Translations under genes and position numbers: made by a program | In this document: positions 46,664 through 54,513 of the stretch, piece after piece | How the letters are laid out: every line of letters begins with the position of its first letter | How positions within the stretch are numbered: the stretch's first letter is position 1 | DNA from: UMGS1590 sp900552455 | Lineage (GTDB): Bacteria; Bacillota; Peptococcia; Peptococcales; Peptococcaceae | Assembly: GCA_963931105.1 (NCBI GenBank) | Contig: OZ007004.1 | Coordinates: 1,302,001-1,366,000 of the forward strand | Direction: 5' to 3' | DNA: 64,000 nt | The notes under the pieces: model-generated | Databases searched by the model: none | What the model saw: only the letters and a program-made list of their open reading frames with translations | Told to the model about the DNA's origin: nothing

Positions 46664-47530
46664 ATGGCTCAACAAATGCTCGGCAAAGAAGTCGTCGCCA
46701 AAATGGAAGCACAGCTCACCCCTCTCACCGAAGATCTGCGCGCCAAGGGCATCGATCCATGTCTGGCCATCGTGCGTGTCGGCGAGCGTCCGGATGATCT
46801 TTCTTACGAACGCGGCGCCATGAAACGCATGGCCAACATGAACGTCAGCGTGAAAAACGTCGTCATGCCGGAAGACGTCGATCAGGCGGAGCTGGAAAAA
46901 ACCTTCGCCGCTGTCAACGACGATCCAGCCGTGCACGGTATCCTGCTCTTCCAGCCGCTGCCAAAGCATCTTGACGTCGAACCGCTGAAAGCCATGATCA
47001 ATCCGCTCAAAGACGTGGATAGCATGAGCCCTGCCAATGCAGCAAAAGTGTTCGCCGGCGACAAGACCGGTTTTGCCCCATGCACGCCGTCTGCCGTGAT
47101 GGAGATCCTTGCTCAGTGCGGCGTTGAGCTGCGTGGCAAGCGCGTCACCATCGTTGGCCGCAGCATGGTCGTCGGTAAACCACTGGCCATGCTCATGCTC
47201 GGCAAAAACGCCACGCCAACCATCTGCCACACCAAGACCGTCGATCTACCAGCGCGCTGCCGCGAAGCCGATGTCCTCGTCGCCTGCGCCGGCAAGGCGA
47301 AAATGATCACCGGCGACATGGTCGCCGACGGACAGATCGTCGTCGATGTTGGCATCAACATGGATGACAATGGCAAGCTCTGCGGCGACGTCGACTACGA
47401 TGCTGCAGAATCCCACGCATCCATGATCACCCCAGTGCCAGGCGGCGTTGGCACCGTCACCACTGCCATCCTTGGCAAGCACACCATCCAGGCAGCGTAT
47501 CTCCTGAACGGCCTGGAGATGCCAGAGTAA
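46664..47530 (+). CDS. folD: methylenetetrahydrofolate dehydrogenase (FolD family)
   Basis: Oxidises 5,10-methylene-H4F to methenyl-H4F with NAD(P)+. The 288-residue protein shows LLFQPLPKHLD, FAPCTPSAVMEIL, the dinucleotide motif VTIVGRSMVVGKPLAMLML and the closing PVPGGVGTVTTAILG. In the usual YxxxK catalytic pair region it reads SYERGAMKR, a variant that I recall from other clostridia, and it fits with a separate cyclohydrolase. ATG 46664 follows AAGGAGG; the frame is open from 46622. It is the last gene of the one-carbon operon, followed by a strong terminator. Confidence 0.95.
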   Translation: MAQQMLGKEVVAKMEAQLTPLTEDLRAKGIDPCLAIVRVGERPDDLSYERGAMKRMANMNVSVKNVVMPEDVDQAELEKTFAAVNDDPAVHGILLFQPLPKHLDVEPLKAMINPLKDVDSMSPANAAKVFAGDKTGFAPCTPSAVMEILAQCGVELRGKRVTIVGRSMVVGKPLAMLMLGKNATPTICHTKTVDLPARCREADVLVACAGKAKMITGDMVADGQIVVDVGINMDDNGKLCGDVDYDAAESHASMITPVPGGVGTVTTAILGKHTIQAAYLLNGLEMPE

Positions 47531-47536
47531 AACGTC

Positions 47537-47568
47537 ATCCCCTCGTGGAAATCCCACGAGGGGATTTT
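47537..47568 (+). terminator. terminator of fhs-fchA-folD
   Basis: A perfect stem ATCCCCTCGTGG/CCACGAGGGGAT with a short loop is followed by TTTT. Confidence 0.93.
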
Positions 47569-47660
47569 TGTATTTCGGCTCTGATAATCGCCAAATAAGA
47601 CGGAAGAATCGTCGCAGTGTAATCCGTTTGGCGTTTCAATATTGGAAGGAGGTAGTTGCA

Positions 47661-47723
47661 TTGGAAAAAACAGCGATATTTAATTTGCGCGTGAATCCTA
47701 CAGTAAATGCTCATGTGCCATAA
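47661..47723 (+). pseudogene. truncated RelB/DinJ-type antitoxin
   Basis: A TTG start eight bases after GGAGG begins MEKTAIFNLRVNPTVNAHVP, after which the frame stops. The first 15 residues match the ribbon-helix-helix start of RelB/DinJ antitoxins (typically M-KTA-FN-RV-P-VK). The remaining two thirds and the toxin gene are missing. The break coincides with the left side of the AT-richer insertion, so it is probably the insertion scar. Confidence 0.7.
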
Positions 47724-47790
47724 AGTAACACACAAGAGTTTGATAGACAGTAGCCCGCTATTTCATGCTGTATGCTGTTGTAATCACATG

Positions 47791-48675
47791 TTACGGGTTG
47801 TTTTCCATTTCCCGATAAGCCTTTGGAGAACAGCCTGTTTTTTCTTTGAAGCACTTTCCAAAATGGCTTATTTGATGGAACCCAACAGCAGCGGCAATAT
47901 TTCCGATAGGTTCATTCGTTTTTTTCAAAAGCTGCGCGGCTTTCGAGAGGCGGTATTCTATCAGATACTTATAGGGTGTGGTATTCATGCTCAGTTTGAA
48001 ACAGCGGGAACATTCTGATTTGCTGATATTGGCACTCATGGATAGGTCAGTCAATGTAATATCTTCCGCATAGTGTTCTTCAATGAAATGGAGAATTTTT
48101 TGCATACGGAGCCGGACTATGCTTTCCCTCTGTTCCTGCGGGAGTGTAACATGTTTTCTCATAACCAGCCATAGCAAAGAGAGCCGGACTAAAATTTCGT
48201 ACACATAAAAGTCGGTCTTGTTCTTTTCAATCTGAACCAACTTCTTTAACTGCGCTATGACTTCTTTGTGCCAGTCAAGGGCAGTTGTAAAATGGATGAA
48301 GGCCATTCGGTCAGTTGATGTTACGCTATTTACAAAATCTTTTGCTGGACTTCCGGCATAAAATTCGAGGAAATAAGCCGGGAAAAGGAAACTGTTGTAA
48401 TGACAGTTTTCCAGCCGCCGTACATTATGTACCACATTCTTGTTGATGAACAATCCCTCTCCGGTGCGGATCAGAACAGAGGTATCAAGTGTCTGCACCT
48501 CTATTGTACCGTCCAGCACCAAAATGAATTGCAGATCCTCATGCCAGTGCATGACATGAAATCCGGGGTTTCTGGGAAAAGCATTGTCATTGATAACATC
48601 GAGGACAAGGTACGGAAAATTCGTGTCAATGTTCAGGTTGACCGAGTTGATATATTGTTCTCTGTCAAAATCCAT
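47791..48675 (-). CDS. AraC-family transcriptional regulator
   Basis: A 294-residue regulator with an N-terminal cupin sensor (GFHVMHWHEDLQFILVLDG, about 38-56) and a C-terminal double helix-turn-helix (ITLTDLSMSANISKSECSR and IGNIAAAVGFHQISHFGKCF). The start at 48675 follows AAAGGAG; the frame is open to 48729. It is divergent from the repair operon starting at 48800, and a long inverted repeat lies between them. Regulation of that operon, in a role analogous to Ada, is inferred. Base composition and codon use are AT-richer than the flanking folate genes. Confidence 0.9.
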   Translation of the reverse strand: MDFDREQYINSVNLNIDTNFPYLVLDVINDNAFPRNPGFHVMHWHEDLQFILVLDGTIEVQTLDTSVLIRTGEGLFINKNVVHNVRRLENCHYNSFLFPAYFLEFYAGSPAKDFVNSVTSTDRMAFIHFTTALDWHKEVIAQLKKLVQIEKNKTDFYVYEILVRLSLLWLVMRKHVTLPQEQRESIVRLRMQKILHFIEEHYAEDITLTDLSMSANISKSECSRCFKLSMNTTPYKYLIEYRLSKAAQLLKKTNEPIGNIAAAVGFHQISHFGKCFKEKTGCSPKAYREMENNP

Positions 48676-48734
48676 TTTCGTTCTCCTTTGGGAATATAAT
48701 AATAATATCCGGCGATTTTTTAATATCATGAAGC

Positions 48735-48768
48735 ATTTCCTTGTGATAAAATCATAGTGTAAGGAAAT
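48735..48768. promoter_or_regulatory. inverted repeat in the AraC/repair-operon divergent region
   Basis: ATTTCCTT at 48735 and AAGGAAAT at 48761 form a perfect 8-bp inverted repeat with an 18-bp spacer. It is centred between two divergent genes and is a likely operator of the AraC protein. Confidence 0.55.
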
Positions 48769-48799
48769 AAAAAAGTCAAGGCGGCAGGAGGTGGATGGA

Positions 48800-49450
48800 T
48801 TGTATTTCTGCTATGGCGAGCGCGAAGTAGAATATCTGAAAGCTAAAGACGAGCGTTTGGGTGAAGTCATTGAAAAAATCGGTCACATTGACCGTGAGGT
48901 AGATACCGACCTGTTTTCTTCCGTGGTACATCACATCATCGGCCAGCAAATATCGACAAAGGCGCAGGCAACAATATGGGCGAGAATAAAAGCGCAGTTT
49001 GGAGAAGTGAACGCAGAGAGCATTTCGGCAGCCGATATAGACACGTTGCAGTCTTTTGGAATGACATTCCGTAAGGCTGAATATATCAAAGATTTTGCAG
49101 AAAAAGTAAAGACCGGGGAATTTGCTTTACAGGAAATTTCCCAGTTGCCAGACAACGAAGCAATACGGGCGTTGGTTTCTTTGAAAGGGATCGGCGTGTG
49201 GACAGCGGAAATGATTTTGCTGTTCTGTTTGCAGCGGCCTAACATATTCAGCTTTGACGATCTGGCAATCCAGCGCGGGCTTCGCATGGTCTATCACCAC
49301 AGGAAAATAGACCGAAAGCTCTTTGAAAAATACCGACGGCGATTCAGTCCTTATTGCAGCGTAGCAAGTTTGTATCTCTGGGCCGTGGCAGGCGGGGCAA
49401 TCCCTGAAATGAAAGACTATGCGCCGAAAAAGAAAAGGGAGGAAAGATAA
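48800..49450 (+). CDS. DNA-3-methyladenine glycosylase II (AlkA-like, HhH-GPD)
   Basis: A 216-residue helix-hairpin-helix glycosylase that excises alkylated bases from DNA. The HhH motif is LKGIGVWTAEMILLF and the catalytic aspartate is in FSFDDLAIQRGL. VHHIIGQQIS near residue 45 is the conserved fold entry. The N-terminal domain of E. coli AlkA is absent, as in many Bacillota. The start is taken as TTG 48800, eight bases after GGAGG; the GTG at 48791 overlaps that site. It heads a tightly packed operon with the decarboxylase, the ABM protein and ogt. Confidence 0.9.
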   Translation: MYFCYGEREVEYLKAKDERLGEVIEKIGHIDREVDTDLFSSVVHHIIGQQISTKAQATIWARIKAQFGEVNAESISAADIDTLQSFGMTFRKAEYIKDFAEKVKTGEFALQEISQLPDNEAIRALVSLKGIGVWTAEMILLFCLQRPNIFSFDDLAIQRGLRMVYHHRKIDRKLFEKYRRRFSPYCSVASLYLWAVAGGAIPEMKDYAPKKKREER

Positions 49451-50638
49451 TTGAATGATAAGATGGATTTTTTACAGCAGAATGCTCCCTGTTATCTCTA
49501 TGAGAAAAATTTGATTAAAGAACGTTGTCATACTCTGTTGGATGCAATGCCGGAAGTGGATTTTCTGTATTCTGTCAAGACCAATCCGTTTGCGCCGGTA
49601 TTGAAGACGGTCGCTGAACAGGGCTTTGGCGCGGACGTAGCCTCTGCAAACGAGGTGTTGCTGGCGCAACGGGCTGGTATTCCGTATGATAAAATTTATT
49701 ATTCCGCGCCGGGCAAAACCTTACAGGATATACAGAAGGCGTGGGGCAAATGCACGATTATTGCGGACAGCCTTTCCGAACTTGACCGTCTGGAGCAGTG
49801 TGCGGCAGCGAAAAACGATCGGATCGCTGTCGGCGTTCGCGTTAATCCGGATTTCTCCATGAGCGGCGCATCTGCCGTAACCGGCAAGTTTGGTATTGAC
49901 GAAGAGCAGTTGAAAACAGCCAATCTATGCTTTCAACATCTGAAAATTACTGGCATTCATGTGCACCTGTGTTCACAGATCTTGGAGGCAAATATATTGT
50001 GTGAATATTATCGCAACTGTTATCTGCTTGCGGAGCGCGTGAATGAATTGAACGGTGTGGAAATTCAGTTTATCAATTTTGGTAGCGGCATTGGTACGGT
50101 TTATGATAGCGCAACCGAAAAACCGCTCGCTCTGGAAAAGGTCGGTCAGACATTGCAGGTACTGAGAGTGAAAAATAACAGCAGCTTGCAGGCAAAGTTC
50201 ATTCTGGAAACCGGACGATTTGTAGTTTGCAATGCTGGTACTTATTATACACGAATCGTAGACCGCAAGATATCCTGCGGAAAAACCTATCTCGTGGTAC
50301 AAAATGCAATGAACGGCTTTCTCCGCCCGGCCATTGCAGAGTTGCTACGGCAAAATGTCGGAAAATTTCCAAACAATGGACAGGAGCCGTTGTATACCTG
50401 CGGTGCACAGAGTGAATTTCGTATCCCGGGGCGAGACGGGAATTTTGAAACGGTGGATATTGTCGGCAATCTCTGCACCGCATTGGATGTGATGGCGAGG
50501 GATATTACGCTTCCACACGCAGATATCGGAGATATTCTGGCGGTTTCCAACGCGGGTAGCTACGGCTACACGCTGACACCGCTATTGTTCTCCAGACAGG
50601 AACAGCCGAAAGAATTTTTATGGACAGAAGGAGAATGA
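49451..50638 (+). CDS. PLP-dependent fold-III decarboxylase, DAP/Orn decarboxylase-like
   Basis: A 395-residue alanine-racemase-fold decarboxylase. PLP lysine K43 in FLYSVKTNP, GADVASANEV, HVHLCSQ, the glycine-rich FGSGIGTVY phosphate loop and the C-terminal GSYGYTLTPLLF are seen. Canonical diaminopimelate decarboxylases have CES-type residues in the C-terminal site; here the equivalent is CGAQSEF, so the substrate is probably not diaminopimelate. Related enzymes act on ornithine, carboxynorspermidine or natural-product intermediates. The start is TTG 49451, eight bases after GGGAGG. Its place between two DNA-repair genes is unexplained. Confidence 0.85.
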   Translation: MNDKMDFLQQNAPCYLYEKNLIKERCHTLLDAMPEVDFLYSVKTNPFAPVLKTVAEQGFGADVASANEVLLAQRAGIPYDKIYYSAPGKTLQDIQKAWGKCTIIADSLSELDRLEQCAAAKNDRIAVGVRVNPDFSMSGASAVTGKFGIDEEQLKTANLCFQHLKITGIHVHLCSQILEANILCEYYRNCYLLAERVNELNGVEIQFINFGSGIGTVYDSATEKPLALEKVGQTLQVLRVKNNSSLQAKFILETGRFVVCNAGTYYTRIVDRKISCGKTYLVVQNAMNGFLRPAIAELLRQNVGKFPNNGQEPLYTCGAQSEFRIPGRDGNFETVDIVGNLCTALDVMARDITLPHADIGDILAVSNAGSYGYTLTPLLFSRQEQPKEFLWTEGE

Positions 50639-50641
50639 ATC

Positions 50642-51001
50642 ATGGCGAATATCATTGTTTTGTTTGAAGTGAATCCGACAAAGGCCGGAATGAAGAAATA
50701 CCTTGACCTTGCGGCCATGTTGAAACCAATGCTTTCCGGATTTGAGGGTTTTATCCGGGCAGAGCGGTTTTCCAGTCTAAACGAGGATGGCAAGCTGCTG
50801 TCCATGAATGTGTGGACGGACGAAACAGCTGTAGAACGTTGGCGAAATGTCATGCAACATCGCATGAGCCAAAAAGAGGGATGGGAAAAGCTATTTGAAA
50901 GCTATAAAATTACAGTCTGCTCGGAAATCCGTTCCTATACAGACACAGACCGGGCGCAGGCTCCGCAGGACTCTAACAGATACTTTGGTACGGAGAAATG
51001 A
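50642..51001 (+). CDS. ABM-fold (antibiotic biosynthesis monooxygenase) protein
   Basis: A 119-residue protein of the dimeric alpha-beta barrel superfamily: NIIVLFEVNPTKAGMKKYLD, GFEGFIRAERFSS and LLSMNVWTDETAVERWR follow the ABM pattern. Such proteins are quinone- or polyketide-type monooxygenases, haem-degrading enzymes or stress proteins. It starts three bases after the decarboxylase stop and its stop lies against the ogt start, so it is an integral part of the operon. Its substrate is unknown. Confidence 0.85.
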   Translation: MANIIVLFEVNPTKAGMKKYLDLAAMLKPMLSGFEGFIRAERFSSLNEDGKLLSMNVWTDETAVERWRNVMQHRMSQKEGWEKLFESYKITVCSEIRSYTDTDRAQAPQDSNRYFGTEK

Positions 51002-51002
51002 T

Positions 51003-51536
51003 ATGCAGTACATCAGTCATTACCGCTCACCTATCGGGAATATATTATTGGCTGCCGATGAGATTGGCTTGACCGGTCTCTGGTTTGAGGGACAAAAATA
51101 TTTTGCCCTTTATTTGGACAAGGAGCATGAGGAAAAAGAAATTCCCTTTTTTGAAAAAGTAAAAGAGTGGCTGGATATTTATTTTTCGGGAAAAGAGCCG
51201 GACTTTACTGTACCGCTTCATTTTACAGGAACAGACTTTCAAAATGAGATATGGGGAATCCTCTGTACCATTCCATACGGCCAGACGATGACATACGGGG
51301 AAATTGCAAAGCAGATCGCCATCAAAAAGGGATTACCGCGTATGTCAGCACAGGCCGTAGGCGGCGCGGTAGGGCACAATGAAATCTCAATCATTGTACC
51401 TTGTCACCGTGTCGTGGGGACAAATGGTAGCCTTACCGGATATGCAGGCGGTATAGAGAAAAAAGTGGAACTATTGAAGTTGGAAAATGTGGATATGAAA
51501 CAATTTTCTATCCCCAAGAAAGGGACAGCATTATGA
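51003..51536 (+). CDS. ogt: methylated-DNA--[protein]-cysteine S-methyltransferase (island copy)
   Basis: Removes alkyl groups from O6-alkylguanine by transfer to its own cysteine. The 177-residue protein has the active-site IIVPCHRVVG (about 137-146), QAVGGAVGHN before it and the N-terminal RSPIGNILLA. The start is ATG 51003 just after the ABM stop. A second Ogt at 57868 is clearly homologous and shares the C-terminal PKKGTAL, but has host-like composition, so this one is probably an acquired paralogue. Confidence 0.94.
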   Translation: MQYISHYRSPIGNILLAADEIGLTGLWFEGQKYFALYLDKEHEEKEIPFFEKVKEWLDIYFSGKEPDFTVPLHFTGTDFQNEIWGILCTIPYGQTMTYGEIAKQIAIKKGLPRMSAQAVGGAVGHNEISIIVPCHRVVGTNGSLTGYAGGIEKKVELLKLENVDMKQFSIPKKGTAL

Positions 51537-51631
51537 AACCAGCAACTTTAGAGGCATCCAACATTCTTTTACCATACAAGCTCCCAATTCAGTCATTTGC
51601 GCCGCTGATACAGAGCATTGTATGTTTGGAC

Positions 51632-51665
51632 GCAGCCCCTCGTGGATTTTCGCGAGGGGCTGTTG
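51632..51665 (+). terminator. terminator after the repair operon
   Basis: The stem CAGCCCCTCG/CGAGGGGCTG with an 11-nt loop is followed by TTGTTG; the T-run is interrupted. The 95 bp between the ogt stop and the stem contain no gene I can support. Confidence 0.7.
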
Positions 51666-51694
51666 TTGATTTCTGACGGTTCTGGTTTTACAAT
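51666..51694 (+). promoter_or_regulatory. promoter of the GNAT-DUF3788 pair
   Basis: TTGATT at 51666 and TACAAT at 51689 with a 17-bp spacer. Confidence 0.72.
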
Positions 51695-51743
51695 AGAGAA
51701 AAATGTGTCGAGTGTGAAGTTTTATTGACGGAGGAGGGGGAAG

Positions 51744-52232
51744 ATGACACAGGTGGAAACCAATATTTCCATACGGCCACTCAGCGGTGGTGATATTCTA
51801 TTGATGGAAACGTTTCTCTACGAAGCGATCTTTGTGCCAGAAGGTGTCGCAAAACCACCGCGGGAGATTATTCTGCAGCCAGAACTTGCCATATATGTGC
51901 GGGGATTTGGCAAATGTGTCAGTGATCATGGTGTTGTTGCTGAGATAAATAGTGAGATCGTTGGTATGGCGTGGACGCGCATCATGGCGGATTATGGCCA
52001 TATCGACGACGCCACACCTTCGCTTGCGATCGCTGTGCTGCCTGAGTATCGTGGACGCGGAATCGGCACAGCATTATTAGAGCAACTATTGGAGCAGCTG
52101 CGCGCAGCCGGGTATGTTGCGGTATCGCTTTCCGTGCAGCAGGAAAATCCTGCGTTGCACCTGTATGAGCGTTTGGGATTTGAGTCGGTGCGTGTGACAG
52201 ATGGTGAGGTTGTGATGAGGTGTGCGCTGTAA
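51744..52232 (+). CDS. GNAT-family N-acetyltransferase, 162 aa
   Basis: A single-domain acetyl-CoA-dependent acetyltransferase. The acetyl-CoA loop is VLPEYRGRGIGTALLEQLLEQ (seen as PEYRGRGIGTALLE), followed by VQQENPALHLYERLGF. Strong GGAGGAGG precedes the ATG. The substrate is unknown. It is probably co-transcribed with the DUF3788 protein 18 bp downstream. Confidence 0.9.
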   Translation: MTQVETNISIRPLSGGDILLMETFLYEAIFVPEGVAKPPREIILQPELAIYVRGFGKCVSDHGVVAEINSEIVGMAWTRIMADYGHIDDATPSLAIAVLPEYRGRGIGTALLEQLLEQLRAAGYVAVSLSVQQENPALHLYERLGFESVRVTDGEVVMRCAL

Positions 52233-52250
52233 TTTTTTAGGAGGCTTAAT

Positions 52251-52673
52251 ATGCTGGAACAAATTCCTGATGAAAAAGCAATGGTTGCTTTATTGGGACA
52301 ATCTTTGTATGATTTATGGACACAGCTGTGCCTGCTGATCGATGAAAAGTATGATATGGAACATTTGTGGAATTCTGGCGGAAAGGCATGGACTTATGAA
52401 TACAAATACCGTCGTGGTGGAAAAATGTTGTGTGCGCTTTATGCGAGAGAAAATTGCGTGGGCTTCATGGTCATTTTGGGAAAGAGCGAACGGCAAAAAT
52501 TTGAAATGGAGCGGCAGGATTTTTCTGAAGAATGTCGCTCGGCTTATGATGGTGCGCAAACCTATCACGATGGCAAATGGATCATGTTTGAACCAAAGGA
52601 TGACACCTTGTTTGGTGACTTTATCAAATTACTGATGATAAAAAGAAAACCAAATAGAAAAACAACTGATTGA
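52251..52673 (+). CDS. DUF3788 family protein
   Basis: A 140-residue cytoplasmic protein with the features I associate with DUF3788: a central YKYRRGGKMLCALYARENCVG stretch (seen as KYRRGGKMLCALY), FMVILGKSERQKFE, and WIMFEPKDDTLFGDF towards the end. No catalytic role is known. It follows the GNAT gene and is closed by a strong terminator. Start from ATG 52251 after TAGGAGG. Confidence 0.8.
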   Translation: MLEQIPDEKAMVALLGQSLYDLWTQLCLLIDEKYDMEHLWNSGGKAWTYEYKYRRGGKMLCALYARENCVGFMVILGKSERQKFEMERQDFSEECRSAYDGAQTYHDGKWIMFEPKDDTLFGDFIKLLMIKRKPNRKTTD

Positions 52674-52684
52674 TCCAGCGAAAA

Positions 52685-52730
52685 AACTCCCCCGTGATGA
52701 AGAACTGTTCTTCGCCACGGGGGAGTTCTG
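52685..52730. terminator. bidirectional terminator
   Basis: The stem AACTCCCCCGTG/CACGGGGGAGTT is flanked by A and T runs. An inner hairpin GAAGAAC/GTTCTTC strengthens it. Confidence 0.88.
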
Positions 52731-52737
52731 CATAATA

Positions 52738-52898
52738 TTATCTTTCTGTAAGCCAATCGTCGATGGTGAGGCAGTGTGAGGCAGTGAATTTCACGGAATT
52801 GTCGGAGCTGCTTGTCGTTTGTGAGAAAAGCGTCGCATCCATATACACAAGCGGTTGCCAGTTGTAATGCATCCAATGATTTGAAATGTTTTTGTGAT
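52738..52898 (-). pseudogene. VapC-type PIN toxin, truncated and frameshifted
   Basis: Only the last third of a PIN-domain ribonuclease toxin remains: KSLDALQLATACVYGCDAF then LTNDKQLRQFREIHCLT. It is truncated at its 5' side, directly against the stop of the upstream GNAT-fusion gene. A 10-bp tandem duplication GTGAGGCAGT (52766-52785) then shifts the frame. If one copy is removed, the reading becomes REIHCLTIDDWLTER and stops at 52738, the natural end. No antitoxin is adjacent. Confidence 0.78.
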
Positions 52899-52899
52899 T

Positions 52900-53982
52900 T
52901 TACTCCACCGCTTTCTCCAAGAGCACGAGTTCGACGCCGTCGATGCCGTTGAACTGGCAGGGCACGATGGTGACTTCGCGGTAGCCGAGTTTGTTATAGA
53001 GGGTGCGGGCGGGGATATTGCGCGCATTGGTATCGATGCGCAGGGCGGTGCAGCCCCGTTCGCGTGCGATGCGCTCGTAAAATTGCGCGAAGGCGGTGCC
53101 GAGACCGCGGCCTTTGGCGGCGGGGTCGATGACGAGGGTGTGCATGACGAGAACGTGGTCGTCGTCGGCAGTGATCTGCCATGGCGCGCCGATGTATTCG
53201 TCACCCTGCAGATGATTGAGGATGGCGGTGCCGACGACGGCACCGTTCTGCCCCTCCACGAAAAGATCGTCGCGGGCGAGCGCGGCTTCGGCGGTGGCGC
53301 GGGTTGGATAGATATCGCGCACCCAGCCGATGGTGGTGCGGCCGGCTTTTTCCTCAGTGTGAATGCGATCGTAGATTGCGCTCACAGCGTCAAGATCGGC
53401 GGCTGTGGCTTTGCGAAAGGTGACGGTCATTGTGGTGTTCTCCTTTGTTGGTTGAGATGCGAGCACTTTTTCGAGAAGCTGCAGGCGAATTTCCGGCAGC
53501 CCTTCGAAGCAGTGCGGATGGATCGTGATGCGCTGGAAGCCGAAGCTTGCGTAAAGCGCGAGGGCGCCGCTGTTGCGTTCGTTGGTGTCGATGCGCAGCG
53601 CGCGGCAGCCTTCTTCGCGGGCGTGGCGTTCGTAAAAATCCAGCATGGCGCGGGCGTAGCCCTGGCGGCGAAACGTGGGATCAATGGCGAAGGTGTGCAT
53701 GACCATGACTTCGTCGGGGCGCGCATCGATCTGCCAGGGCGCTGGCGCGTAATAATCGCTCTGTAGTTTGTTGAACACCGCCGCGCCAACGAGCGCGCCG
53801 TCGGCTTCCTCGAGAAAAAGATCGTCGCGCGCAAGGGCATCCTCGAGGGTCTGGCGCGTTGGATAGATGCCGCGCACCCAGCCGACGCTGGTGCGCCCTG
53901 CTTCTTCGGCGGTGAACACGCGGTCGTAGAGCGCCAGGAGTGCATCGAGGTCGCCCGGCGTGGCTTTGCGAAATGTGATCAT
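52900..53982 (-). CDS. tandem GNAT acetyltransferase (two fused copies)
   Basis: A 360-residue protein made of two closely similar GNAT domains, 1-175 and about 185-360. Each has a TFRKAT..DLDA start, GWVR-IYPTR, MVMHTFAIDP or LVMHTLVIDP and a LRIDTN-RN motif. The linker LASQPTKENTT contains, at DNA level, an AAGGAG ribosome site and ATG 53430 for the second copy. The protein therefore looks like two tandem genes fused when the first lost its stop; one base change (CAA to TAA in the linker) would restore it. The substrate is unknown. The second domain may still be made separately. Confidence 0.85.
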   Translation of the reverse strand: MITFRKATPGDLDALLALYDRVFTAEEAGRTSVGWVRGIYPTRQTLEDALARDDLFLEEADGALVGAAVFNKLQSDYYAPAPWQIDARPDEVMVMHTFAIDPTFRRQGYARAMLDFYERHAREEGCRALRIDTNERNSGALALYASFGFQRITIHPHCFEGLPEIRLQLLEKVLASQPTKENTTMTVTFRKATAADLDAVSAIYDRIHTEEKAGRTTIGWVRDIYPTRATAEAALARDDLFVEGQNGAVVGTAILNHLQGDEYIGAPWQITADDDHVLVMHTLVIDPAAKGRGLGTAFAQFYERIARERGCTALRIDTNARNIPARTLYNKLGYREVTIVPCQFNGIDGVELVLLEKAVE

Positions 53983-54057
53983 GGAATGGCTCCTTCCTGA
54001 GAGATAATAATTTAATTATACGCGCAAAATGCGCCGCGTTCAACTCTGGACGCGAAA

Positions 54058-54097
54058 ATACAACCGCGACGATCCTGAGCGGACCGTCGCGGTTTGT
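54058..54097 (-). terminator. terminator after cda
   Basis: The stem AACCGCGACG/CGTCGCGGTT is followed on the minus strand by TGTATTTT. It closes the helD-MBL-cda operon. Confidence 0.8.
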
Positions 54098-54499
54098 TTA
54101 GGCGTCTTCTGAATGATAAGCAAAGGGCAGCAATTCACGCGCCAGTATTTTCACGAGCGTGCCGTCGGCGTCTATAATGACGGCGCAGTCCGGTGCGTAG
54201 TCGGAGAGGATCTGGCGGCAGTTGCCGCAGGGCGGGATGATCTCCTCGCCATTTTCTCCGCGCACAGCGACGATGGTGGTGAAATCGCGCTGGCCTTCGG
54301 TGATGGCGGTACCGAGGGCGACCTGCTCGGCGCAGGCGCCGTGGATGGCGTAGACGTTGACGCCGCAGAAAATGCTGCCGTCGGCACAGCGCACAGCGGC
54401 GCCGACGGTGTGGCTTTCGTGGACGCTGTCATAATTGCGGCGAATGGCGTCGCGTGCTTGAGCGATGAGGGCGTGGTCGTCAGGGGTGAGTGGAAGCAT
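54098..54499 (-). CDS. cytidine deaminase family protein
   Basis: A 133-residue zinc hydrolase with the paired signature HGACAEQVAL (C-A-E) and PPCGNCRQIL (PCGxCRQ), which supply the zinc ligands and catalytic glutamate for cytidine or deoxycytidine deamination. HTVGAAVRCADGSIFCGVN gives the substrate loop. The start at 54499 follows AAAGGAG; the frame opens at 54529. It is third in an apparent operon after helD and the MBL protein. A blasticidin-S-deaminase-like specificity cannot be excluded. Confidence 0.88.
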   Translation of the reverse strand: MLPLTPDDHALIAQARDAIRRNYDSVHESHTVGAAVRCADGSIFCGVNVYAIHGACAEQVALGTAITEGQRDFTTIVAVRGENGEEIIPPCGNCRQILSDYAPDCAVIIDADGTLVKILARELLPFAYHSEDA

Positions 54500-54513
54500 G
54501 GCGTGCTCCTTTC

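Noticed and set aside
51533..51679. 48-codon ORF overlapping the end of the island ogt
   Set aside because: It runs through the terminator stem and has no family resemblance or own ribosome site.
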